This document shows, one piece after another, positions 1-5,949 of a stretch of 6,799 bases of DNA. Within the stretch, counting starts at the first letter, position 1, and each line of letters starts with the position of its first letter. A model generated the notes under the pieces. The model was not told the DNA's origin and ran no database searches. It saw only the letters and a list, made by a program, of their open reading frames with translations. Both the position numbers and the translations under genes were made by a program. Location: contig JAKAXN010000248.1 of NCBI GenBank assembly GCA_021816565.1, positions 1-6,799 on the forward strand, written 5' to 3'. The stretch is from Actinomycetes bacterium (GTDB lineage Bacteria; Actinomycetota; Acidimicrobiia; Acidimicrobiales; Palsa-688).

Positions 1-34
1 AGGTCCCGGACTTGATGGCCACGTTGGTGCTCAT
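1..34 (-). CDS. Possible N-terminus of a gene running off the left edge (partial)
   Basis: Reading leftward on the minus strand, an ATG at 34-32 opens a frame that stays open to the window edge and reads MSTNVAIKSGT. It begins 29 bases after the stop codon of the methyltransferase, in the same direction, so it could be the next gene of that run or be separately expressed. There is no Shine-Dalgarno at a useful distance: the AGAGG in the preceding bases is only one base from the ATG. A weak extended -10-like TGGTAAACA lies 7 bases upstream, which would fit leaderless expression. A start at the GTG four codons later (22-20) is also possible. Eleven residues are too few to recognise a family, and whether this is a gene at all is uncertain. 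Confidence 0.35.
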   Translation of the reverse strand, partial: MSTNVAIKSGT

Positions 35-63
35 GCCTCTGTGTTTACCAGGGCTTCAGAGGC
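35..63. repeat. 7-bp inverted repeat between methyltransferase stop and next possible start
   Basis: GCCTCTG at 35-41 and CAGAGGC at 57-63 are perfect reverse complements separated by 15 bases. The repeat exactly fills the gap between the methyltransferase stop codon (66-64) and the possible ATG at 34. In minus-strand RNA it could form a 7-bp stem directly after the stop, acting as a U-tract-less terminator or an attenuator, or the DNA could be a dyad protein-binding site. No T-run follows, so it is not a classical intrinsic terminator. Confidence 0.4.
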
Positions 64-627
64 TCAAACGGCCGGCCCGGTCCGGCGGTGGTGCACCGAG
101 ACGGCGTAGTCACCTCCGTCACCGAGGGGCCGGCGGTCCCACGTCGACCACCGGTCCTCCAGCACCAAACCGGCCCGGGACGCCTCCCGGTCGTACTCGG
201 CGAGGGTGTACCCGCGGCCGAGCTGGAAGCCCGAGATGAGCCGGCCCCCGTCGTCCACGTGCCGGGCGCAACTGGCGATCAGGTCCGGCCGGGCCGGCCG
301 CGGGCAGAAGATCGGCACGTTGCCGGCCATGACCACCACGTCGAAGCGGCGGCCCAGGTGCAGGGCCGCCCCGTCCGCCTCGATCCAGGTGAGGTGGGGA
401 GCCCGCCGACGGGCCTCGGAGATCATGGACGTCTCCACATCGACGCCGACGGTCTCGATGCCGTGGCGGGCCAGCTCGATGGCCACCCGGCCGGTGCCGC
501 ACCCGGCGTCGAGGACGCTGGCCGGCCCGTACGACCGGACCAGCGATGCCTCCCCGTGCATATCCGCTCCTGACGCCGCCAGGGCGTCCAGGCGGGCCTG
601 GTAGGCACCGCCGTCGAATCCGGCCAC
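64..627 (-). CDS. Class I SAM-dependent methyltransferase, small-molecule type, substrate unknown
   Basis: This 187-residue protein has the Rossmann-like SAM-binding fold. Motif I is VLDAGCGTGRVA at residues 38-49. An acidic residue ends strand 2 (GVDVE, Asp63), EADGAAL lies near 83-89, and the motif IV region FDVVVMAGNV is at 95-104. A GGRLISGFQLG strand follows at 127-137, and the C-terminus reads YAVSVHHRR, an ending I associate with small actinobacterial methyltransferases of this type. Length and layout fit a soluble stand-alone enzyme with no extra substrate domain, so the substrate cannot be inferred. The start is GTG at 627-625, preceded by a strong Shine-Dalgarno inside the end of the permease gene. 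The gap to the permease stop is 7 bases, so the two are very likely co-transcribed and translationally coupled. The family assignment is firm; the role is unknown. Confidence 0.88.
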   Translation of the reverse strand: MAGFDGGAYQARLDALAASGADMHGEASLVRSYGPASVLDAGCGTGRVAIELARHGIETVGVDVETSMISEARRRAPHLTWIEADGAALHLGRRFDVVVMAGNVPIFCPRPARPDLIASCARHVDDGGRLISGFQLGRGYTLAEYDREASRAGLVLEDRWSTWDRRPLGDGGDYAVSVHHRRTGPAV

Positions 628-634
628 GTCCGGT

Positions 635-2953
635 CTAGTCCTCCTCGCCGTCGGGGGAGGCCAGGAACTCGTAGTGGGGGTTGACCATGGCCAGGCGGCC
701 CCTCGTCTCGGCGACGGTTCCTTCGACCAGGATGCGGCTACCGGGGGTGAGCCCGGCGATCTGGCGGCGTCCGTGGAACGCCACGGTCAGGTTGCTGTGG
801 TCGTCGGTGAGCTCCACCCGCAGGGACGCGGTGTCCCCCCAGGGCTGCACAGTCACGGACTTCACCCGGCCGGCCACCCTGGCGGTCTGCCTGGGGGTCA
901 GGGCCGATATCGGGGTGGTGCCCTCCACGGCCAGCATCCGCTCGTCGAACTTCTCCTCGGCCAGGTCCCCCTCGCCGGGTGCTCTGGCCGGGCGGTCGCG
1001 GGCGGAGCGCAGGTCCTTGAGCTCACCGCGCACGTCGAAGGGGACGATGGTGGCGTTGACGTGGTCCAGCCGCCCGATGGCCGTGGCGATGCGCTCACCG
1101 GTGGAGCTGTGCAGGATCCGGCCCAGACCGAAGCTGTAGGCCCGGCGCGGCATCAGGACCGTCACCTCGGTCTGCCCGTCGGCCGCCGCCTCACCGACGA
1201 CCTCGAGGGCGGCCCGGTCGACCCTCCGGTCCGGGCAGTGGATGAGCTGCAGCGGTAGCCGGCTGAGCCCCAGGCGGGTCCAGCGGTCCTGGATGCGCTG
1301 GGCTCGGGTCGAGTCGATGACGAAGTGGATGGCCCGCAGCTCGTCGAGCGACAGGCTCCGGGCGTACTGGATGGCCCGGGCGGTGGCCAGGTCGAGCCCG
1401 TCCACGAGCACGAAGGCCACGTGCCGGGGGAGGGGCCGGGCTTCGACCGCCTGCTCGGCGGCGCTCTCGCCCAGGACCTCGGCTTCGGCCTCGTACAGCC
1501 GGTGGGTGCGGATCAGCACGTAGACCAGCATCGGGAACAGCACCACCACCGCCCAGGCACCCTGGGTGAACTTGGTGATGGCGAAGATGAACACCACGAT
1601 CAGCGACACCACCGCCGCCGACAGGTTGATGGCCATCTTCCGGCGCCACCCCGGCTCCTTGAACGTCAGATGGTGTTTCACCATCCCGGACCCGGCCATG
1701 GTGAAGCCGGTGAAGACGCCGATGGCGTAGAGGCTGACGAGAGCGTCGACCTTGGCCTCGGTGATGACCAGCAGGACGATGGCGATCACCCCGAGGAAGA
1801 TGATGCCGTTCGAGAAGGCCAGCCGGTGGCCCCGCCGCATGAACGGCCGGGGCAGGAAGCGGTCCTCGGCGACGAAGTTGGCCAGGAAGGGGAACCCGTT
1901 GAAGCTGGTGTTGGCCCCCGTCCAGAGGATGAGCAGGGTGGCCAGCTGCACGATGTAGAAGCCCACGTGGCCGATGAAGCTGGTCCCGAAGGCCGCTTTG
2001 GCCACCTGCGAGATCACCGTCGGGGATCCGCTGACGTAGGGGATGGCGTGGGTGAAGTGGGCCAGGATGGAGACGCCGAGTACCAGGGTGCCGAGGGTGA
2101 GGCTCATGAGAGCCAGCACCGTGCGGGCGTTGCGGCCCTCGGGGGGGCGGAACGCCCCGACGCTGTTGGAGATGGCCTCGAGGCCGGTGAGCGACGATCC
2201 CCCGTTGGCGAAGGAGCGCAGCAGGATGAACAGCGACACGCCTTCGAGCACCCCGCCCCCGGGGTGGCCCATGGGGATGGCCCCGGCCACGTGGTCGTTG
2301 ATCACCGGCAGGTCCCCGCCGATGGCCTTGATCAGCCCGACCGTGACCACCAGCACCATGGCCGCGATGAAGAAGTAGGTGGGGATGGCGAAGATGCGTC
2401 CGGCTTCCCGGATGCCGCGCAGGTTCCCCCATATCAGCAGGCTCACGATGACCACCGATATGACGGTGTGGTACCCGGGGGTGGCCAGCGCCGGTATGGC
2501 CGAGGTGAGGGCGTCGGTGCCGGCCGCGGTCTGCACCGCCACCGTGAGCACGTAGTCGATCAGCAGGGCGGAAGCGGCCAGCTGGGCCACGTTGACGCCG
2601 AAGTTCTCCCGGGCCACCACATAGGAGCCGCCGGCCTTGGTGTAGACCATCACGACCTCCCGGTAGGAGAGGGTGACGATGATCAGCACGACCAGGATGG
2701 CGGCGGTGACCGGCAGCAGCAGGGTGAACGCCGCCGCCCCCACGGCCGGCACCAGGACGGTGAGCATCTCCTCGGTCCCGTAGGCGGAGGAGGAGATCAT
2801 GTCGCAGGTCAGCACCCCCATGGCGACGGGCTTGCTCAGCCGCTCCCCCTGGAGGGCCTCGGTGACGAGCGGTGGCCCGAGCAGCTTCCGTTTGAGCCGG
2901 TAGCTGAGCGTCTCGGGATATGCAGCCGCGGGGGGAGCGGCGGGTGCGGCCAT
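635..2953 (-). CDS. APC-superfamily permease with C-terminal soluble region and fused OB-fold domain
   Basis: This 772-residue inner-membrane protein is a probable secondary transporter. Residues 44-482 hold about twelve hydrophobic segments (roughly 44-65, 72-95, 122-142, 160-175, 188-210, 236-250, 278-298, 328-347, 380-398, 403-423, 443-460, 465-482). SSSAYGTEE at 54-62 matches the broken first helix where APC transporters bind substrate. Residues 510-650 are soluble, with VTVLMPRRAYSFGLGRIL at 597-614 and NATIVPFDV at 633-641, as in large actinobacterial permeases of this type. A charged linker (about 651-680) leads to an OB-fold-like domain at 685-765 (ARVAGRVKSVTV, then GRLAMVNPHYEFL at 752-764). 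I recall the Mycobacterium tuberculosis counterparts as separate genes, Rv2690c (permease) and Rv2694c (OB fold), both near the ceoB/ceoC TrkA potassium genes; this is from memory. The substrate is unknown: amino acids by family, possibly ion-related by that context. The ATG at 2953 has no clear Shine-Dalgarno. The gene is divergent from fabF. Confidence 0.88.
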   Translation of the reverse strand: MAAPAAPPAAAYPETLSYRLKRKLLGPPLVTEALQGERLSKPVAMGVLTCDMISSSAYGTEEMLTVLVPAVGAAAFTLLLPVTAAILVVLIIVTLSYREVVMVYTKAGGSYVVARENFGVNVAQLAASALLIDYVLTVAVQTAAGTDALTSAIPALATPGYHTVISVVIVSLLIWGNLRGIREAGRIFAIPTYFFIAAMVLVVTVGLIKAIGGDLPVINDHVAGAIPMGHPGGGVLEGVSLFILLRSFANGGSSLTGLEAISNSVGAFRPPEGRNARTVLALMSLTLGTLVLGVSILAHFTHAIPYVSGSPTVISQVAKAAFGTSFIGHVGFYIVQLATLLILWTGANTSFNGFPFLANFVAEDRFLPRPFMRRGHRLAFSNGIIFLGVIAIVLLVITEAKVDALVSLYAIGVFTGFTMAGSGMVKHHLTFKEPGWRRKMAINLSAAVVSLIVVFIFAITKFTQGAWAVVVLFPMLVYVLIRTHRLYEAEAEVLGESAAEQAVEARPLPRHVAFVLVDGLDLATARAIQYARSLSLDELRAIHFVIDSTRAQRIQDRWTRLGLSRLPLQLIHCPDRRVDRAALEVVGEAAADGQTEVTVLMPRRAYSFGLGRILHSSTGERIATAIGRLDHVNATIVPFDVRGELKDLRSARDRPARAPGEGDLAEEKFDERMLAVEGTTPISALTPRQTARVAGRVKSVTVQPWGDTASLRVELTDDHSNLTVAFHGRRQIAGLTPGSRILVEGTVAETRGRLAMVNPHYEFLASPDGEED
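639..646 (-). promoter_or_regulatory. Shine-Dalgarno of the methyltransferase, inside the permease 3' end
   Basis: Minus-strand GAGGAGGA overlaps the final Gly-Glu-Glu-Asp codons of the permease and ends 11 bases before the GTG at 627. It is the best ribosome-binding site in the window and supports that GTG as the start. It also ties translation of the methyltransferase to ribosomes finishing the permease. Confidence 0.65.
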
Positions 2954-2991
2954 GGACCGTATGTTCTACTACCGCCGGGGGCCCACCAGGG

Positions 2992-3020
2992 AGCCGGGGT
3001 GCCTGCTCGGGCACCCGGCT
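2992..3020. repeat. Strong inverted repeat in the permease/fabF divergent intergenic region
   Basis: AGCCGGGGTGCC at 2992-3003 pairs with GGCACCCGGCT at 3010-3020 across a 6-base loop, with a single bulged G. The inner 7 bp (GGGTGCC/GGCACCC) are perfect. There is no T-tract, so it is not an intrinsic terminator. If fabF is leaderless with its start at 3049, the dyad spans about -57 to -29 and overlaps where a -35 element would lie, which suits an operator or activator site. Otherwise it would be a hairpin in an mRNA leader. It could also control the divergent permease. Confidence 0.5.
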
Positions 3021-3034
3021 GCGCCGCGGCCTCT

Positions 3035-3040
3035 TAGGAT
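3035..3040 (+). promoter_or_regulatory. fabF: Candidate -10 box for leaderless fabF
   Basis: TAGGAT matches the actinobacterial TAnnnT pattern and lies 8 bases before the GTG at 3049, so transcription would begin at or within a base or two of the start codon. No TTGACA-like -35 is visible 16-18 bases upstream; the inverted repeat occupies that area. The alternative reading is that the same bases (AGGA) are a weak Shine-Dalgarno 9 bases from the GTG. Confidence 0.35.
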
Positions 3041-3048
3041 GGGTCGCC

Positions 3049-4281
3049 GTGTCGAGTCGCAGGGTGGTAGTGACCGGTATCGGCGTGGTGAGCCCGATGG
3101 GGCTCGGCGCCGCATCGACCTGGGACGGCCTGGCGGCAGGCCGCTCGGGGGTGGGAAAGATCTCCCACTTCGATGCCGGCGACTACCCGGTGCGCATCGC
3201 CGCGGAGGTCCCCGGGTTCGAGCCCGAGAAGGTCTTCGGCCGGCGCCGGGCCAAGCACCTGGACCGGGTCGGGCAGATGGCGCTGGTCGCCGCGGGAGAG
3301 GCGCTGGCCGCATCGGGGCTCGATGTGGCCGCCGACTCCGAGCGGGTCGGGGCGGTGTGGGGTACCGGGATCGGCGGGATCCGCTCCCTCGAGGACGGTC
3401 TGGACGTGCTCAACGAGCGGGGCCCGGAGTGGGTCAACCCCTACCTGCTGCCCATGATGATCCCCAACATGGTGGCCGGCAACGTGTCCATGGAGTTCGG
3501 GCTGAGGGGTTACAGCACCTGCATCGTCACCGCCTGCTCGGCGTCGGCTCACGCCGTGGGCGAGAGCCTCGACCTGATCCGGGCCGGGCGGGTCGACGCC
3601 GTGGTCTGCGGGGGCAGTGAGGCCCCGATCACCCGGGTCGGGGTGGCCGGCTTCGCCTCCATGAAGGCCCTCTCGACCCGCAACGACGACCCGGCTGCGG
3701 CGTCGCGCCCCTTCGACTCCGGCCGGGACGGCTTCGTCATGGGCGAGGCCGCGGCGGCGCTGATCCTGGAGGAGCGGGAGCGGGCCGTGCGCCGGGGCGC
3801 CCCCATCCTGGCCGAGGTCGTCGGCTACGGGGCCACCTCGGACGCGTACCACATGACCCAGCCGCACCCCGAGGCCGACGGCGCCGTCCGGGCCATGCGC
3901 GATGCCCTGGCCGACGCCGGGATGGGGCCGGAGTCGGTGGGCTACGTGAACGCCCACGGCACCTCCACCCCGCCCAACGACCGGATCGAGACCCTGGCCC
4001 TCAAGAAGGTGTTCGGGTCGACGGTGCCGCCGGTGTCATCCACCAAGTCGATGACCGGCCACACCCTCGGCGCGGCCGGGGCCCTCGAGTCGGTCATCTG
4101 CGTGATGGCCCTGCAGCACCAGCTGCTGCCGCCGACCATCAACCAGGAACAGCCGGATCCCGACTGCGACCTCGACTACGTGGCCAACCGGGCCCGCCCG
4201 GCGGCGCTGGACGTGGCCATGACCAACAGTTTCGGCTTCGGCGGCCACAACGCCACCCTGGTCTTCAGGCGCGGCTCTTGA
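3049..4281 (+). CDS. fabF: Beta-ketoacyl-ACP synthase II (FabF)
   Basis: FabF condenses malonyl-ACP with a growing acyl-ACP, the chain-elongating step of type II fatty acid synthesis in the cytoplasm. With GTG at 3049 as start the protein has 410 residues, the usual FabF length, and begins SSRRVVVTGIGVVSPMG like other family members. The frame is open further upstream to 2920, but that extension overlaps the divergent permease start and does not resemble the family. The catalytic triad is visible: Cys163 in TACSASA, His303 in NAHGTSTPPND and His338 in KSMTGHTLGAAG, with Lys333 in the same motif. The FGFGGHN gating loop is at 395-401. No acpP, fabD or fabH is adjacent, which is unusual because actinobacterial fabF often follows acpP. 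The gene converges on the fabI-fabG-fabZ-LOG operon and its last 17 bp overlap the LOG gene. A polyketide ketosynthase is less likely, since no chain-length factor or ACP is next to it. Confidence 0.94.
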   Translation: MSSRRVVVTGIGVVSPMGLGAASTWDGLAAGRSGVGKISHFDAGDYPVRIAAEVPGFEPEKVFGRRRAKHLDRVGQMALVAAGEALAASGLDVAADSERVGAVWGTGIGGIRSLEDGLDVLNERGPEWVNPYLLPMMIPNMVAGNVSMEFGLRGYSTCIVTACSASAHAVGESLDLIRAGRVDAVVCGGSEAPITRVGVAGFASMKALSTRNDDPAAASRPFDSGRDGFVMGEAAAALILEERERAVRRGAPILAEVVGYGATSDAYHMTQPHPEADGAVRAMRDALADAGMGPESVGYVNAHGTSTPPNDRIETLALKKVFGSTVPPVSSTKSMTGHTLGAAGALESVICVMALQHQLLPPTINQEQPDPDCDLDYVANRARPAALDVAMTNSFGFGGHNATLVFRRGS

Positions 4282-4807
4282 GGGCGGCCAGCAGGTCGTC
4301 GACCGATCCCACGTCGAGGATCAGCTCGAGAGCGGCGGCCTTCATGAAACCCTCGTCCACGTAGTGGCGCAGCAGCCGGTGGAACGGCTGCCAGAACCCG
4401 TTCACGTCCAGGGTGGCGATGGGCTTGGAGTGCATCCGGAGCTGGGCCCAGGTGGTCAGCTCGGTCAGCTCCTCGAGGGTTCCCAGTCCGCCGGGGAGGG
4501 CGACGAATGCGTCGGCCCGCTCGAACATGGCCATCTTGCGCTCGTGCATGGAGCGCACCTCGATCAGTTCGGTCAGGCCCGGATGGGCCACCTCGGCCCG
4601 GAACAGGCCGAGGGGGATCACCCCCGTCACCCGGCCGCCGGCTCCCAGGGCGGCGTCGGCCACCTCGCCCATCAGGCCCACCGACCCGCCGCCGTAGACG
4701 AGCTGCAGCCCGTTACCGGCGAGCAGCTCGCCCACCTCCCGGGCCACCTCCGAGTAGGCCGGGTCGGCGCCGGGGGAGGAGCCGCAGTAGACGCAGACGG
4801 CCCTCAC
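4265..4807 (-). CDS. LOG-family (TIGR00730-type) Rossmann-fold phosphoribohydrolase
   Basis: The family is named for plant LONELY GUY enzymes, which release free cytokinin bases from cytokinin riboside 5'-monophosphates; bacterial members also hydrolyse nucleoside monophosphates such as AMP. The 180-residue length is typical. Visible motifs are VCVYCGSSPG at 4-13, VYGGGSVGLMG at 37-47 (phosphate-binding loop), MHERK at 87-91, and the signature PGGLGTLEELTE at 105-116 with the catalytic Glu. The frame is open upstream through the whole of fabZ to 5266, but homology starts only at VRAVCVYCGSS, so GTG at 4807-4805 is chosen. That codon overlaps the fabZ stop as GTGA, and no Shine-Dalgarno precedes it, so translation probably depends on re-initiation after fabZ. 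It is the last gene of a fatty-acid operon, an odd place for a nucleotide enzyme. Family is certain; substrate and the link to lipid synthesis are unknown. Confidence 0.9.
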   Translation of the reverse strand: MRAVCVYCGSSPGADPAYSEVAREVGELLAGNGLQLVYGGGSVGLMGEVADAALGAGGRVTGVIPLGLFRAEVAHPGLTELIEVRSMHERKMAMFERADAFVALPGGLGTLEELTELTTWAQLRMHSKPIATLDVNGFWQPFHRLLRHYVDEGFMKAAALELILDVGSVDDLLAALKSRA

Positions 4808-5235
4808 GGGGTGACGATGACGAACAGCATGGACGCCTGGCAGGCCACCTTGCCCCCGACCCGGGCGGTGCCGTGGCCCCGGCCGGCGTTGGAGCCCAGC
4901 TGGTCCAGGACCACCTCCATCTCCAGGGTGTCGCCCGGGCCCACCTGGCGCCGGAAGCGGGCCTTGTCGACGCCGCCGAAGAGGGGCAGCTTGGCCGCGT
5001 AACGCTCGTCGGAGAGCAGGGCGATGCCCCCCAGCTGGGCCATGGCCTCCACCATCAGCACGCCGGGCAGGGTGGGCCGGCCGGGGAAGTGCCCGGCGAA
5101 GAAGTCCTCCTCGCCGCTCAGGTGCCAGAGCCCCCTGGCCGACGTGGAGGGCACTATCTCGGTGACCTCGTCCACGAAGAGAAAGGGTGGCCGGTGCGGC
5201 AGGACCTCGTCGGGACGCGGGAGCCCTTTGTCCAC
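4804..5235 (-). CDS. fabZ: 3-hydroxyacyl-ACP dehydratase (FabZ)
   Basis: FabZ removes water from 3-hydroxyacyl-ACP to give trans-2-enoyl-ACP, the third step of the elongation cycle. The 143-residue hot-dog-fold protein has the usual length and layout. LPHRPPFLFVD lies at 12-22. The active-site stretch FFAGHFPGRPTLPG at 45-58 contains catalytic His49, and MVEAMAQLGG at 61-70 contains the catalytic Glu63. The start is GTG at 5235-5233, two bases after the fabG stop (TGA CC GTG), with only a weak G-rich segment ahead of it, so coupling to fabG is likely. The product of the upstream FabG is its substrate, and its own product is the substrate of FabI, encoded first in the operon. Mycobacteria use HadABC dehydratases alongside InhA, so FabZ here points to ordinary type II synthesis. 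Confidence 0.95.
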   Translation of the reverse strand: MDKGLPRPDEVLPHRPPFLFVDEVTEIVPSTSARGLWHLSGEEDFFAGHFPGRPTLPGVLMVEAMAQLGGIALLSDERYAAKLPLFGGVDKARFRRQVGPGDTLEMEVVLDQLGSNAGRGHGTARVGGKVACQASMLFVIVTP

Positions 5236-5237
5236 GG

Positions 5238-5948
5238 TCAGTGCCCCATCCCCAGTCCGCCGTCAACCGGGATCACCGCACCGGTGACGTATCCGGCCTC
5301 GTCCGACGCCAGGTAGGCGATGGCCGCGGCCACCTCCTCCGGCGAGGCCATCCGCTTCAACGGCACCTGCTCGAGGATCTCGGCCCGGCGGACGTCTGGC
5401 AGGGCCGCTGTCATATCAGTGGTCACGAAACCCGGGGCCACCACGTTGACCGTGACCCCCCGACCCCCGATCTCGCGGGCCAGGGAGCGGGAGAAGCCGA
5501 TGAGGCCGGCCTTGGAGGCCGCGTAGTTCGTCTGGCCGGGGGAGCCGGTCATGGCCACCACCGACGACACGAAGATCATGCGACCCCAGCGGGCCCGGAT
5601 CATCTTCGACGTGGCCCGGCGGGCCACCCGGTACGCGGCGGTCAGGTTGGCGTCGATGACGCCCGCCCAGGCCTCCTCCCTCATCGACAGGAGCAATTGG
5701 TCCGCGGTCATCCCGGCGTTGGAGACGAGCACCTCGACCGGTCCCAGCTGGTGCTCCACCTGGTGGAACGCCGCCTCGACCTCGTCGGGGGAGGTGACGT
5801 CGCAGCGCACCGGGACCAGCCCGTGGGCGTCGGCGGGTGGCTCGCTGCGGTAGGTGACCGCCACCCGGTGCCCGTCAGCGGCGAAGCGCAGGGCGGTGGC
5901 CAGGCCGATGCCCCGGTTGCCGCCGGTCACGAGAACGGTGCGGGCCAT
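5238..5948 (-). CDS. fabG: 3-oxoacyl-ACP reductase (FabG)
   Basis: FabG is an NADPH-dependent short-chain dehydrogenase that reduces 3-oxoacyl-ACP to (3R)-hydroxyacyl-ACP. The 236-residue length is typical. The cofactor loop TGGNRGIG is at 8-15, Asp50 precedes VTS, and SNAG is at 76-79. The catalytic tetrad is Asn101, Ser129 (FVSSVVA), Tyr142 and Lys146 (NYAASKAG). PGFVTTDM at 172-179 and the C-terminal YVTGAVIPVDGG complete a classic FabG pattern. Short-chain dehydrogenases are easily mis-assigned, but the position between InhA-type fabI and fabZ and the NYAASKAG context strongly favour FabG. ATG at 5948-5946 follows the fabI stop by a single base (TGA G ATG). A G-rich GGGGG about 6 bases upstream may serve as ribosome-binding site. 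Confidence 0.94.
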   Translation of the reverse strand: MARTVLVTGGNRGIGLATALRFAADGHRVAVTYRSEPPADAHGLVPVRCDVTSPDEVEAAFHQVEHQLGPVEVLVSNAGMTADQLLLSMREEAWAGVIDANLTAAYRVARRATSKMIRARWGRMIFVSSVVAMTGSPGQTNYAASKAGLIGFSRSLAREIGGRGVTVNVVAPGFVTTDMTAALPDVRRAEILEQVPLKRMASPEEVAAAIAYLASDEAGYVTGAVIPVDGGLGMGH

Positions 5949-5949
5949 C

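Noticed and set aside
935..937. Internal start at Met673 of the permease, making a separate OB-fold protein
   Set aside because: An ATG exists ahead of the OB domain, but the purine-rich GAGGAG upstream is about 15 bases or more away and no closer ribosome-binding site is seen. There is also no stop codon between the domains.
1191..3014. A 607-codon minus-strand frame overlapping the permease
   Set aside because: Shifted frame of the permease, rich in Arg, Gly, Pro and His without recognisable motifs. It is not evidence of a frameshift, since the 772-codon frame is continuous through all domains.
2992..3020. The dyad as an intrinsic terminator
   Set aside because: No T-tract follows on either strand, and it lies between two divergent starts rather than after a gene.
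1325..3037. A 570-codon plus-strand open frame opposite the permease
   Set aside because: It mirrors the permease on the other strand. Its translation is an unbroken run of Gly, His, Asp, Glu and Pro with no domain pattern, as expected for the complement of GC-rich codons. The minus-strand frame has clear membrane segments.
2920..3048. N-terminal extension of FabF from the ATG at 2920
   Set aside because: It overlaps the start of the divergent permease, has no family similarity, and covers the inverted repeat and candidate promoter. GTG at 3049 gives the standard FabF length.
3034..3957. A 307-codon minus-strand frame opposite fabF
   Set aside because: Complement shadow of fabF with low-complexity composition. 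The fabF frame carries all catalytic residues.
4808..5266. N-terminal extension of the LOG gene through fabZ, giving a 333-residue protein
   Set aside because: The added part is an Arg/Gly/Pro-rich shadow of fabZ in another frame. LOG homology begins at the GTG at 4807, and the total would far exceed the family length.
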